Positions 52,074-60,292 of a stretch of 64,000 bases of DNA are shown here, piece after piece. Within the stretch, counting starts at the first letter, position 1. Every line of letters begins with the position of its first letter. This stretch comes from Flavobacteriales bacterium (lineage in GTDB: Bacteria > Bacteroidota > Bacteroidia > CAIKAF01), in assembly GCA_018401695.1 (NCBI GenBank), contig JAGYKD010000001.1:908016-972015 (forward strand), read 5' to 3'. A model generated the notes under the pieces. It searched no databases. It was not told the origin of the DNA and worked only from the letters and a program-made list of their open reading frames with translations. Position numbers and translations under genes: made by a program.

Positions 52074-53546
52074 TTAATAATACATGCCGGCCACCGTAGC
52101 AGTCATAAGGCAGGCAACAGTACCTGCCAAAAGTGCCCGAAATCCCATTTCGGACAATTGGCCTCTTCGGTCTGGGGCAAGGGAGCCAATGCCGCCAATT
52201 TGTATACCTATAGATGCAAAGTTGGAAAAGCCACACAAAATATAGGTGGTCATAATCACCGATTTCTCATAAATAAATACGCCTGAGGATTTCATTTCGG
52301 CAAACTCAACATAGGCATAGAACTCATTAAGCACGGTTTTTTGTCCGAGCAATTGTCCAACCGTTAAAATGTCTTCTCCCGGCACACCCATAATCCAGGC
52401 GATGGGAGCGCCTAGGTGTCCCAATAGAAACTGAAGGCTCAACCCCGAATATCTACCACCGGTATGATCTGCAATTTCTTCATTTAAACCACTGTGGTGA
52501 CCTATTAAGTCTTCCATTAAGAAATTAAACATGGAAACCATGGCGGTAAATACCAGAAGCATGGCACCTACATTTACCGCTAAACGGAGCCCGTCGCCTG
52601 TGCCGTTGCTAATGGCCTCTAAAAAATTAGCGCCAATTTTTTCCTTGGGAATAACCAATTGGGAGTCTTGCTGGGCCCTCGTTTCGGGAATCAAGATTTT
52701 TGCTGCTACAATGGCCGCAGGAGCACTCAAAACAGAGGCCGTTATAAGATGCTTGGCATAATATACTTCCAAAAGAGGGTCGCCTTCGCCCAAAAAGCGA
52801 ACATAAGCTCCAAGTACGCCCCCGGCTACGGTGGCCATTCCACCGGACATTAAGCACATCAACTCCGATTTACTCATGCCACTGATGTAAGGCTTAACCA
52901 AAAGAGGAGCTTCGGTTTGTCCCAAAAAGATATTGCCTGCTGCCGCCAAGCTTTCTGGGCCACTCAAGCCCATGGTTTTTTTCATGAACCAGGCCATAAG
53001 GTAAACCACCTTTTGCAAAATCCCTAGGAAAAACAATAAGCTGGTTAGTGCCGAGAAAAAAATTACCGTCGGCAAAATAATAAAGACAAAACTGTTAAGG
53101 GCCGGATGCAACTGGCCGGTATCCATGTTTTGAAACAAAAAGTTGACCCCTTCTTGAGTAAAGCCCAAGATTTGAGTAAATCCACGGCTTACCATTTCTA
53201 AGCCGTATTGAAAGGCATCCACCTGCATGACCAAAACGCCTATTACCATTTGCAATAGAATGCCTACAATAACAAGGCGCCAGTTGATTAAACGTTTGTT
53301 GCGGCTAAACAACCAGCACATGATAACCAAGAATACCATGCCCATTAGCCCCCTTAAAACAGACTGTAGCGAAGGCCCGGTGCTGGCTATGGAATAGTCT
53401 AATTTTGCCGTCGCCGTTTCGGTTCCTGCCAAGCTGTCCGTGAGAACCTGTAGGGTGTCGCTGTCAAAACTCCCGACTTGACCGGCCAAACCGGCGGGGA
53501 ACAAAGTGCCCAAGCATAACAGAAAAATAAAGACAAATCGCGGCAT
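52074..53546 (-). CDS. NupC-type concentrative nucleoside transporter
   Basis: 490 aa inner-membrane Na+ or H+/nucleoside symporter, with eight or more membrane segments. A signal-like first segment and an unusual Ser/Thr-rich periplasmic part (residues 20-60) precede the core: QTEAPLLVKPYISGMSKSELMCLMSGGMATVAGGVLGAYVRFLG (signature region with the Na+/nucleoside-binding Glu) and EFYAYVEFAEMKSSGVFIYEKSVIMTTYILCGFSNFASIGIQIGGIGSLAPDRR. Alone on the minus strand, convergent with hemW. TAGGTTTG (-7-type) lies upstream, divergent with the aldolase gene. Confidence 0.92.
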   Translation of the reverse strand: MPRFVFIFLLCLGTLFPAGLAGQVGSFDSDTLQVLTDSLAGTETATAKLDYSIASTGPSLQSVLRGLMGMVFLVIMCWLFSRNKRLINWRLVIVGILLQMVIGVLVMQVDAFQYGLEMVSRGFTQILGFTQEGVNFLFQNMDTGQLHPALNSFVFIILPTVIFFSALTSLLFFLGILQKVVYLMAWFMKKTMGLSGPESLAAAGNIFLGQTEAPLLVKPYISGMSKSELMCLMSGGMATVAGGVLGAYVRFLGEGDPLLEVYYAKHLITASVLSAPAAIVAAKILIPETRAQQDSQLVIPKEKIGANFLEAISNGTGDGLRLAVNVGAMLLVFTAMVSMFNFLMEDLIGHHSGLNEEIADHTGGRYSGLSLQFLLGHLGAPIAWIMGVPGEDILTVGQLLGQKTVLNEFYAYVEFAEMKSSGVFIYEKSVIMTTYILCGFSNFASIGIQIGGIGSLAPDRRGQLSEMGFRALLAGTVACLMTATVAGMYY

Positions 53547-53588
53547 AATCGTTGCTTAACCTTCCAAACCTAACAGGAATTTTTTAAT

Positions 53589-54695
53589 ATGCAGCTTAAT
53601 TGTCTCATTTTCCTTATGCCAAATCTATCAAAAAACGCTTCTAAGCTTACCAGAGGCTTTGCCAGCGACAACCAAGCTGGCGTTCTTCCACAAGTAATGC
53701 AAGCCCTCACAGAAGCCAACCACAGTCATGCCCCGGCCTACGGTTACGACCCATGGACACTGGATTTGCAGCAGTACATTGAGACTTGTTTTGGGCCCCA
53801 AACCCGTGTGTATCCTGTCTACAACGGAACCGGAGCAAATGTTTTGGCCCTACAAGCCATACTTAGGCCCTTCCAGTCCGTGCTTTGTGCAAAAAATGCA
53901 CATATAAACGAGGACGAATGCGGAGCCCCGGAACGTTTTTTGGGTATTAAGCTGCAAACGGTTGATTGTCCAAACGGAAAGTTGACACCGCAAGACATAG
54001 AAAACCACCTGCACTACCGTGGCGATGAGCACAGGGTGCAGCTCAAAGCGGTCTCAATTACACAGCCCACCGAATGGGGAACGTTATATTCCAAAGAAGA
54101 AATTCAAGCCCTTGCCCATACCTGCCACCAAAATGGACTATGGCTGCATATGGACGGTGCCAGAATATCAAACGCGGCCGTGGCTTTAGGCTTGTCCTTT
54201 GAGGCTTTTACGGTTCAGGCCGGTGTAGATGTGCTTAGCCTTGGAGGTACCAAGAACGGAATCATGTTCGGAGAGCTGCTTTTGGTGTTTAACACCGAAC
54301 TCAATAGCGAAATCTTATTTTTTCGCAAACAATTGACTCAACTGCATTCCAAAATGCGATTTATCTCTGCGCAGTTCCTGCCTTGGCTCCAAATGGAATG
54401 GTGGAAAGAGCCGGCAGCCCATGCCAATCTAATGGCTCAACTTTTAGCAAAGGGCGCGTCGCAGTTTCCAGAGGTTCAATTAGCTCAAAAAACACAAGTG
54501 AACGGGGTCTTTGCTTACATTCCTAAGGAATGGAATACCCCGTTAATGCAACACATGCCTTTTTATATTTTTCAACCCGCAACCAATATGGCTCGGTGGA
54601 TGTGTGCTTTTGACAGCCAAAAGGAAGATATTCACAGGTTTTTGGAACAGATGAAGCAATTGTCTAAGGCTTCTGACGTATTTTTGGAGCTATGA
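53589..54695 (+). CDS. ltaE: threonine aldolase family, beta-eliminating lyase
   Basis: 368 aa PLP fold-type I enzyme that splits L-threonine or L-allo-threonine to glycine and acetaldehyde. Seen: FASDNQAGVLPQVMQAL, YNGTGANVLALQAI, HINEDECGAPERFLGIKL, WLHMDGARISNAAVALGLSFE (PLP-binding Asp) and DVLSLGGTKNGIMFGE with the Schiff-base Lys (about residue 220). ATG 53589; a second ATG at 53616 gives a more usual start. The symbol is assigned by family only. Its stop overlaps the next gene's start. Confidence 0.88.
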   Translation: MQLNCLIFLMPNLSKNASKLTRGFASDNQAGVLPQVMQALTEANHSHAPAYGYDPWTLDLQQYIETCFGPQTRVYPVYNGTGANVLALQAILRPFQSVLCAKNAHINEDECGAPERFLGIKLQTVDCPNGKLTPQDIENHLHYRGDEHRVQLKAVSITQPTEWGTLYSKEEIQALAHTCHQNGLWLHMDGARISNAAVALGLSFEAFTVQAGVDVLSLGGTKNGIMFGELLLVFNTELNSEILFFRKQLTQLHSKMRFISAQFLPWLQMEWWKEPAAHANLMAQLLAKGASQFPEVQLAQKTQVNGVFAYIPKEWNTPLMQHMPFYIFQPATNMARWMCAFDSQKEDIHRFLEQMKQLSKASDVFLEL

Positions 54696-55129
54696 TGAGG
54701 TACTTTTTTGCACTACTCGTTTTGCTCTTTTGGTCTTGCACCGACGCAGACCCCAAATCATACACTTTTTTGTTTGAGTCAAATGCAGAAGTAGGGTATA
54801 CACGTCCCAAGGCTTCGGTTTTTATGGAAGAGCAGGCCAACGGCTATCTTGATTTAACCCTAAAAATGGAAGGAACTCAGGCCGGCGAGGAGTATGTGGT
54901 GCGTGTGTATCCGGGAAACGAAACCCAATGGGATACCGTGGCCTTATACCAATGGCCGAATACCCTCGCCGGCGACACCACACTGGAGGCGGCCTTAACG
55001 CTCGACAAGCCCTTTGATGTAGTGCGTGAAATGGAGGGACTCTTTGTGGTACACGACCCAAACAAGCCGCTACAACTCACAAACGACAGTACCTTTATGA
55101 TTAAAGCGCCCTTCGGAAAAGACCAATAG
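54692..55129 (+). CDS. hypothetical lipoprotein
   Basis: 145 aa; signal peptide MMRYFFALLVLLFWSC with the lipobox Cys at residue 16. A mostly beta domain follows (YTFLFESNAEVGYTRPKASVFM, LDLTLKMEGTQAGEEYVVRVYPG, FDVVREMEGLFVVHDPNKPLQLTNDSTFMIK). No family recognised. ATGA overlap with the aldolase gene couples the two. No terminator is evident before the RAYT gene 138 bp on; GAGCCTTTGGCTC at about 55149-55161 is a short hairpin without a T-run. Confidence 0.72.
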   Translation: MMRYFFALLVLLFWSCTDADPKSYTFLFESNAEVGYTRPKASVFMEEQANGYLDLTLKMEGTQAGEEYVVRVYPGNETQWDTVALYQWPNTLAGDTTLEAALTLDKPFDVVREMEGLFVVHDPNKPLQLTNDSTFMIKAPFGKDQ

Positions 55130-55267
55130 AAAAATCTTTAGGATGCGGTGAGCCTTTGGCTCGTTGGAAGAACCCGGCGCATTACTTAAAGTAGTGAAGC
55201 CAACCTTAAACGTTTAATTAACGACTCTTTGTGGAGCTTTGGACGAAATTTGCAGAAACTTCTGCTT

Positions 55268-56053
55268 ATGCCAGGCAAAAAGAGGTGGAGACCCAAACGC
55301 AAACTCGGTTACGACTACAGCAGCCAAGGACTTTACTTCCTTACCCTAATCACCAAAGGAAAAACCCATTGTTTTGGGAGGTATGTGCACACACCCGAGG
55401 GGCGGAGCTATACCTTGCTGAATTTTTTGGGAGAAACTGCCTATAGATTCTGGATGCAGATTCCGGAACACTATCCCCACATTGTAGTCCATGCCTTTGT
55501 GGTGGTCCCCAACCATTTGCATGGCATTTTGGAGATCCGGATAGACACCGAAGAAGGAAGGAACCGCGAGGATATAAAAGCGAGTGACCAAACCAAGGGG
55601 CCCGGCCCGACCCGTGAACTGGGCAGGGTGGTGCGGGCCTTTAAAGCAGCAGTAACTGCAGAAGCCCGGAAATTTTGGCCGGAAATTCAGCTTTGGGCAC
55701 CAGGCTTCCACGACTGGATAATTTCCAGCCAAAGCGCCCACCAAAACATGCTCGCCTACATAGCAAAACACCCCGCCCCCACCGCCCGGCCCGACGAAAG
55801 GCCCGACGAAAGGCCCGACGAAAGTCGGCCCGAAAACCCCGCCCAAACGCCCGACGAAAGTCGGCCCGAAAACCCCGCCGAAAACCCCGCCGAAAAAAAC
55901 CCCAAAAAAATCGCCCCCCGGCCTAGCATAGGGCCGCCCGAAGCCCAACCGGAGCAGCCGCCGGGCGAGGAGGCGTCCCTTTGGGAAAGCCACCGCAGCC
56001 TTGCGGATGCCCGGTTGGGCAAGGGCGACCGGAGCAAAGGCCGGATAGAATAG
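55268..56053 (+). CDS. REP-associated tyrosine transposase (RAYT, Y1 family)
   Basis: 261 aa from ATG 55268 (MPGKKRWRPKRKLGYDYSS); a TTG 39 bp upstream is weaker. The Y1/IS200-type single-strand endonuclease domain spans about 15-175: YFLTLITKGKTHCFGRYV, the HUH motif VVPNHLHGILEIRI (about residue 92), LGRVVRAFKAAVTAEARKF, and LWAPGFHDWIISSQSAHQNMLAYIAKHP. The last block corresponds to the YDRVIRDEEEL..YIxxNP segment with the catalytic Tyr. RAYTs cut single-stranded REP hairpins. After the domain, about 85 low-complexity residues (tandem RPDE and PENPAE repeats) end inside repeat R7. No terminal inverted repeats are seen, so it is a resident gene rather than an insertion sequence. Confidence 0.85.
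   Translation: MPGKKRWRPKRKLGYDYSSQGLYFLTLITKGKTHCFGRYVHTPEGRSYTLLNFLGETAYRFWMQIPEHYPHIVVHAFVVVPNHLHGILEIRIDTEEGRNREDIKASDQTKGPGPTRELGRVVRAFKAAVTAEARKFWPEIQLWAPGFHDWIISSQSAHQNMLAYIAKHPAPTARPDERPDERPDESRPENPAQTPDESRPENPAENPAEKNPKKIAPRPSIGPPEAQPEQPPGEEASLWESHRSLADARLGKGDRSKGRIE
55789..55905 (+). repeat. short tandem repeats in the RAYT gene tail
   Basis: GCCCGACGAAAG-type 12-mers repeat three or four times from 55789, followed by GAAAACCCCGCC-type 12-mers. They encode RPDE and ENPAE repeats. Probably generated by slippage; they separate the catalytic domain from the R7 element. Confidence 0.7.
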
Positions 56054-56080
56054 GGAAGTTCAACATGGAACCGGGGCCCA
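55914..56080 (+). repeat. REP-like palindromic element R7, overlapping RAYT 3' end
   Basis: GCCCAACCGG (55943-55952) pairs with CCGGTTGGGC (56011-56020) as a perfect 10-bp stem, and GGGCGAGGAGGCGTCCCTTTGGGAAAGCCACCGCAG (55963-55998) is the shared core. The first 140 bases are read as the RAYT C-terminus (GPPEAQPEQPPGEEASLWES and on). The element ends at GGGGCCC (about 56074) after the RAYT stop. Confidence 0.75.
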
Positions 56081-56119
56081 AAAAAGAAAAAAATATCTAG
56101 GGAAAGCGGACTCTTTTAT

Positions 56120-57418
56120 TTACCGCTTGCTGCGCAAACGAATCAACTCAGTGAGTTGAAACTGGTTGTCTTTGCCGGGTTGAAACAGCAGAAAGCCTCC
56201 ACCGCCGAGAGCCGCTAACTCTTGCAGGGTTTGAATTCCTTGACTGTCTTTCGTTCCAAAACCAATGATTGTTAGTGCGATACCTTGATTTTTTTGGGCT
56301 TGTATAAAATTTCTTAAACCTTCGTTTACTTCGAAACGCCCGTCGGTTGCCAAAATTACTTGGTTGTTGCCGCCTTCTATAAATTGCATTTTAGCGGTTC
56401 GGTAGGCCTCCTCGAGTCCTGCGCCGCCGTCGGTAGTGCCTTTGGCCTCAAGCGCTTCAATAGCCTCGTTCATAGAAGCCTTTTGGTCGCCGGGTTGCTG
56501 CAAAAAACTTGCGGAGGCTTTGCGTGCAAACACCAACAAGCTCACATAATCTACCCTTCGAAGCAATGCAATGAGTTGTTTGGAAGCGTTTTTGAGTTGA
56601 CCAATGCGGTCGTCGCGTTTCATGCTGCCGCTGATGTCGTAGAGCAGCACAAGGTTGTTCGGTCGAAACTCTCGCAGGCTAAAATCTCCTTCGTCCTCTG
56701 CGGGTATGCTATCCACCTGATTTGTGGTTAGGTTGGTGTCGGCGCCAAGCGGGTAAAGTTCGTAAAGTAAGTCTGCCTGGTTTCGAGCAATGGCTTGCAT
56801 TTGGCTTAGACTTTGATAGCCGAGGGCTTCTACCCGCACTTGGAACATACCTAGGGGTAGGCTAAGTTGAAAACGGCCACGCCGGTCGCTGTATACGCTG
56901 GCGGCTCCCGGAAAATCCACTTTAGCATTGGTGATTGGGGCTTTGGTAATGGCGTCAATTACCTTGCCCGACCAAGGACCTTCCGGGCGCTCTACCCGTT
57001 TGGTTTGGCTAAAGTCGGGGCAGGCGGTGAGGGCGTCTTGCGCTAGCGATTTTATATTTCCTTTTATGGTAAGTTTTATGGGATTGGTTGATCCTGAGGC
57101 ATAAAGCTCAATTTCTTCGTTGAACTTGCCGGTGTTTTCGGTGTAAAAATAGACTAGGACTTGTCCGGATTCTCCTGATTCAATGCGGGTTCTGGGAATT
57201 TCGACCAGTACATTACGTCCCGAGCGAGGGCTTAAGATGAACTGTCCATCCAGGGATTCGTTGGTAAATGCAAAAACGGCAGGAGGGTTTTTCCAAGATT
57301 CTACCGCACCAAAGTCAACGGTCGTTTGTTTAAATACCAAGGGTTCCTGTGCAGAAAGCGCAGGGTTTAGTCCCCAAAGGAATCCGCACAAGAAAAGTAT
57401 ATGTAGGGTTGGGTTCAT
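56120..57418 (-). CDS. VWA domain protein with DUF1573-like and carboxypeptidase-like domains
   Basis: About 432 aa from ATG 57418 (MNPTLHILFLCGFLWGLNPALSAQ, signal peptide). Domains in order: a DUF1573/ASPM-like beta domain (VDFGAVESWKNPPAVFAFTN, residues 25-130), a carboxypeptidase regulatory-like domain (WSGKVIDAITKAPITNAKVDF ... DRRGRFQLSLP, about 155-235) and a von Willebrand A domain (NLVLLYDISGSMKRDD, MIDAS DxSxS, to the end). Periplasmic or surface; probably a binding protein. TAAGTTTG lies 9 bp upstream of its start. Divergent from the helicase gene, 40 bp apart. Confidence 0.87.
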   Translation of the reverse strand: MNPTLHILFLCGFLWGLNPALSAQEPLVFKQTTVDFGAVESWKNPPAVFAFTNESLDGQFILSPRSGRNVLVEIPRTRIESGESGQVLVYFYTENTGKFNEEIELYASGSTNPIKLTIKGNIKSLAQDALTACPDFSQTKRVERPEGPWSGKVIDAITKAPITNAKVDFPGAASVYSDRRGRFQLSLPLGMFQVRVEALGYQSLSQMQAIARNQADLLYELYPLGADTNLTTNQVDSIPAEDEGDFSLREFRPNNLVLLYDISGSMKRDDRIGQLKNASKQLIALLRRVDYVSLLVFARKASASFLQQPGDQKASMNEAIEALEAKGTTDGGAGLEEAYRTAKMQFIEGGNNQVILATDGRFEVNEGLRNFIQAQKNQGIALTIIGFGTKDSQGIQTLQELAALGGGGFLLFQPGKDNQFQLTELIRLRSKR

Positions 57419-57457
57419 AAATTTTAGCAAACTTAGCCAAAGCGCACAAAACACATA

Positions 57458-59314
57458 ATGAAAACAGAAGAACAAGAAATATATTTTAACCGGCTTATTG
57501 AAGCCTTGGATATTGAGTGGGCCGCAGAAAAAGAGGCTTATAGGTCTTTATTGGAAAAACGTTCGCTACAAGATAGGATTGAGGAAGGGGTAACCTGGCA
57601 TCCTGTAGAGTTTCGAGAGGAAATACCTGCGCGCGGTCCTTGGTTTGAGTTGGTTTTTACCCAAAGTCGTCCTAGAGAGGCAGTGCATCAGTTCAGTAAA
57701 GGCCGCCCCATTCGGTTGAGCCGAGGTCAGGGCCGAAGGGAGGAGTTTCGTGGCGTTTGTGGAAGGGTTGACATGCACAGCATTTCTTTTTTATGGTTGG
57801 GTAAAACCATACCTGACGCACTTTTGGAAGGAGAGTGGACCTTGGATTTGTTGCCTGACGAGACCTCCTACCAAACCACACGTCATGCCTTAGTTAAAGC
57901 AGGTGCGGTACGGAACAACCGTCAAGCCGACTTGATTCAGGCCTGGTTGAGCGGTCAAACAGGGCAGCAGAAGGAGGGGCAAAGCCCTATGTTGCCGCAT
58001 CCACAGCTCAACGAAGGGCAGCATAAGGCCTTAGAGCTTGCCTTGGCACAGCAAGATTTTTTCTTTTTGCATGGTCCCCCCGGAACCGGAAAAACCACCA
58101 GCTTGGTGCATTTGGTAAGCGAATGGCTCAGGCAAGGGCTCCGGGTTTTGGCTACCGCTCCATCCAATGCCGCAGCAGACCACCTGACCGTGAAACTTGA
58201 GGAAGCCGGTCTACAGCCCTTACGTTTAGGAAATCCGGTACGCGTGAGTCGCAAAGCGTCTCATTGTACTTTAGATGAGCGGATGCGTTTGCATCCCAGG
58301 TATGCCGAGTGGCAAGGGTACCAAAAGCGTGCGGCACAGGCCCGCACAGCCGCAGAAAAGTTTCGGCGTCATTTTGGGCCGGCCGAAAGACAACAACGCG
58401 CCGAGGCTTGGCAAGAGGCTCGGAGCCTTCAACAAGAGGCCGATGCCTTGGAAGACTACCTGCGCGAACGTTTGCTCGAAGATGCCGGTGTGGTAGTTGC
58501 CACCATGGTTACTGCAGCAAATACTCTTCCGCCTTCCATGGAGTTCGATTGGCTGGTGGTAGATGAAGCGGCTCAGGCCACCGAAGCGGCCATTTGGACA
58601 GCGGCGCTTCATGCCCGGGCCATGTGTTTGGCCGGTGATCCCATGCAGCTCCCTCCCACCTTACATGCCGATACCTTGCTCAAGCAACCCATGCTAGAGG
58701 AGGCCCTGGCGCGCTTCAAAGAACAAAGTGCCATGTTGCAGCGGCAATACCGAATGCATGAACACATTATGGAGTTCCCCTCCCAATGGTTTTACCAAAA
58801 TCTATTGGAGGCAGATGCCTCTGTGGCTCAAGAACTTTTGGAGGATTTGCCGGTGGAGTTTATCGATACGGCCGGAGCCGGTTTGGAAGAAAGTCCGGGT
58901 CCTTTTGGAAAAAGTTATTTGAATGTGGGCGAGTTAGGCTTGGTAAGGAAACGCTTGGAGACTTTGGCAAAGCCAAAGCAACTGGCTTTAATAGCGCCTT
59001 ACCGAGGACAAACCGATTTGGCAAACAAAGAGCCTTGGCCCTTTGGTGCCCACTGGACCTCTATTGATGCCTATCAAGGCCAAGAGGCCGATGTGGTGGT
59101 TATTTCTTTGGTTCGAAGCAACAGCCGTGGGGATTTTGGCTTTCTTTCCGATGCACGCAGACTCAACGTGGCATTTACCCGCGCTCGACGAAAACTGATT
59201 GTGGTAGGCGATAGCAGCACCTGGGGAACAGACCCTTTTTTAAATGCTTGGCTTGAATGGACAGAAAAAATGGGCTTTTATAGGTCTGCCTGGGAGTTTA
59301 TTTCCTTTGGATAG
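57458..59314 (+). CDS. UPF1/SMUBP-2-like superfamily 1 helicase
   Basis: 618 aa, a DNA2/NAM7-type AAA helicase. An N-terminal beta-rich domain (about 1-150) is followed by the helicase core: FLHGPPGTGKTTSLVHLV (Walker A, about residue 205), LATAPSNAAADHL, DWLVVDEAAQATEAA (Walker B, about 365), AGDPMQLPPTLHADTLLKQPMLEEAL, SAMLQRQYRMHEHIMEFPSQWFYQNLLEA, IDAYQGQEADVVVISLVRSN and LNVAFTRARRKLIVVGD. All motifs are present. Widespread in Bacteroidota; probably a 5'-3' nucleic acid helicase, its role not established. The last 70 bases carry the promoter of the next gene. Confidence 0.92.
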   Translation: MKTEEQEIYFNRLIEALDIEWAAEKEAYRSLLEKRSLQDRIEEGVTWHPVEFREEIPARGPWFELVFTQSRPREAVHQFSKGRPIRLSRGQGRREEFRGVCGRVDMHSISFLWLGKTIPDALLEGEWTLDLLPDETSYQTTRHALVKAGAVRNNRQADLIQAWLSGQTGQQKEGQSPMLPHPQLNEGQHKALELALAQQDFFFLHGPPGTGKTTSLVHLVSEWLRQGLRVLATAPSNAAADHLTVKLEEAGLQPLRLGNPVRVSRKASHCTLDERMRLHPRYAEWQGYQKRAAQARTAAEKFRRHFGPAERQQRAEAWQEARSLQQEADALEDYLRERLLEDAGVVVATMVTAANTLPPSMEFDWLVVDEAAQATEAAIWTAALHARAMCLAGDPMQLPPTLHADTLLKQPMLEEALARFKEQSAMLQRQYRMHEHIMEFPSQWFYQNLLEADASVAQELLEDLPVEFIDTAGAGLEESPGPFGKSYLNVGELGLVRKRLETLAKPKQLALIAPYRGQTDLANKEPWPFGAHWTSIDAYQGQEADVVVISLVRSNSRGDFGFLSDARRLNVAFTRARRKLIVVGDSSTWGTDPFLNAWLEWTEKMGFYRSAWEFISFG

Positions 59315-59333
59315 GAGGCTCAACAAGGGTAAA

Positions 59334-59364
59334 TTGTGTATCTTTTTCTACGATTTTAATTTTG
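59334..59364 (+). promoter_or_regulatory. Bacteroidota-type promoter, near-leaderless
   Basis: TTG (59334-59336), 20-bp spacer, TAATTTTG (59357-59364) within the region after the helicase stop. The ATG of the next gene follows 5 bp later, so the transcript would start at or beside the start codon. Confidence 0.5.
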
Positions 59365-59369
59365 GATTT

Positions 59370-59966
59370 ATGCCTACCACACTTAGGTCTTTTTTGGTGT
59401 TCGCTGCCTTGCTAAATCTGCTTCCGCTTTCTGCACAGCAAATGGTGTACGAAATAGAAGTCATGGGCATGAACACAGGAACACTTACCGTAAACCGAAG
59501 CCGGGAGGGAAACGTAACGCGCATTACCATGAATACCGAGGCCGGTATGAATTATTTGTTTGGCAAATCTGAAGCCTCGTTTAATTCTTCCAATATTTTT
59601 GTGAACGGCAGCTTGGAGGGTTCCTATGCACGAAATATACGGGACGGCGAAGAAATTCGCTTTACCCGGCTTATGTGCTCCAAAGGAAAATGCGAAATAG
59701 AAACCAAGGAGGGGAAAGGAAAGCTTGAACCTCAACCCAAATCATGCATAGCAGCTATTTTTTTCGACGAGCCTAAAGGCCTAGATCAAATCTTTTCGGA
59801 AGATTGGGGCCGATACCTTCCTATCAAATACATTGGGGAATCCACGTATCAGGTAACCATGCCCGACGGCAAAATCAACGACTATATTTATAAGAACGGG
59901 GTTTTGGAAGAACTAAGGAGTTCTACACCCGTAGGCAAAGCACGTATCCGTAGAAAAAGAGATTAA
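59370..59966 (+). CDS. secreted protein, DUF6134/DUF3108-like
   Basis: About 198 aa from ATG 59370 (MPTTLRSFLVFAALLNLLPLSAQ, signal peptide). The rest is beta-rich: QMVYEIEVMGMNTGTLTVNRSREGNVTRITMNTEAG, ASFNSSNIFVNGSLEGSYARN, FFDEPKGLDQIFSEDWGRYLPIKYIGESTYQVTMPDGKINDYIYKNGVLEEL. This resembles periplasmic lipocalin-like proteins of unknown function. A start at 59244 lies inside the helicase gene and gives no signal peptide, so I reject it. Confidence 0.75.
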   Translation: MPTTLRSFLVFAALLNLLPLSAQQMVYEIEVMGMNTGTLTVNRSREGNVTRITMNTEAGMNYLFGKSEASFNSSNIFVNGSLEGSYARNIRDGEEIRFTRLMCSKGKCEIETKEGKGKLEPQPKSCIAAIFFDEPKGLDQIFSEDWGRYLPIKYIGESTYQVTMPDGKINDYIYKNGVLEELRSSTPVGKARIRRKRD

Positions 59967-60292
59967 GTGTTTTGGGCGCTCCCTTTGGCAAGTTTCTATG
60001 TTTGGAGGGGTGGGTTTTAAACGAAGAGCCTTTTGGCCGAGGCTCAATACCCATTGAAAAGGTTTTATGGGAGCTTTAGTGTCTATTCTTTAGAAAGAGT
60101 GGAGGGGGTTGATTTGTCTAATCCTTGCCAAAGGGCCCGGCTGTCCCCTTTAGCGCCCTCCCAAAAGCCTACGGGCACATAGGCTTGCGGGGTCTTACCC
60201 CTAAGGGTAAGCCTCCTCAGTCCTTGTGCCCGTGGCTTTCGGAAGGCCGGCTATCTGCTCCATCCGTAGCGCAATGCTCCCCGAATTAGGTA
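59967..60292. other. convergent gap before the DUF2723 gene
   Basis: No gene supported. CCCTTTGGCAAG (59981-59992) and CTTGCCAAAGGG (60124-60135) are a 12-bp inverted pair enclosing 131 bp, and repeat R8 follows. The enclosed stretch (59993-60123) has short broken frames. Confidence 0.5.
60130..60285 (-). repeat. REP-like palindromic element R8
   Basis: Read on the minus strand: left motif GCGCTACGGATGGAGCAGATAGCCGG, AAGGACTGAGGAGGCTTACCC, then CTTACCC-CTAA-GGGTAAG (60194-60211 on plus) as a perfect small hairpin, AAGCC..ACGGGCACA arms, and right motif GCGCTAAAGGGGACAGCCGGGCCC (60154-60132). Same motif order as R3a and R4; the right motif GGGGACAGCC also matches R1. Confidence 0.75.

Noticed and set aside
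55675-55993. Long open frames antisense or shifted within the RAYT tail
   Set aside because: They arise from GC-rich tandem repeats and read as Gly/Arg/Ala runs; the RAYT frame carries the catalytic motifs.
59244-59369. Upstream start for the DUF6134-like protein
   Set aside because: It lies in the helicase gene and would place 42 residues before a good signal peptide.
2410-60285. CRISPR arrays
   Set aside because: Repeats here are single, about 150 bp and palindromic; no regular short repeat-spacer pattern or cas gene exists.
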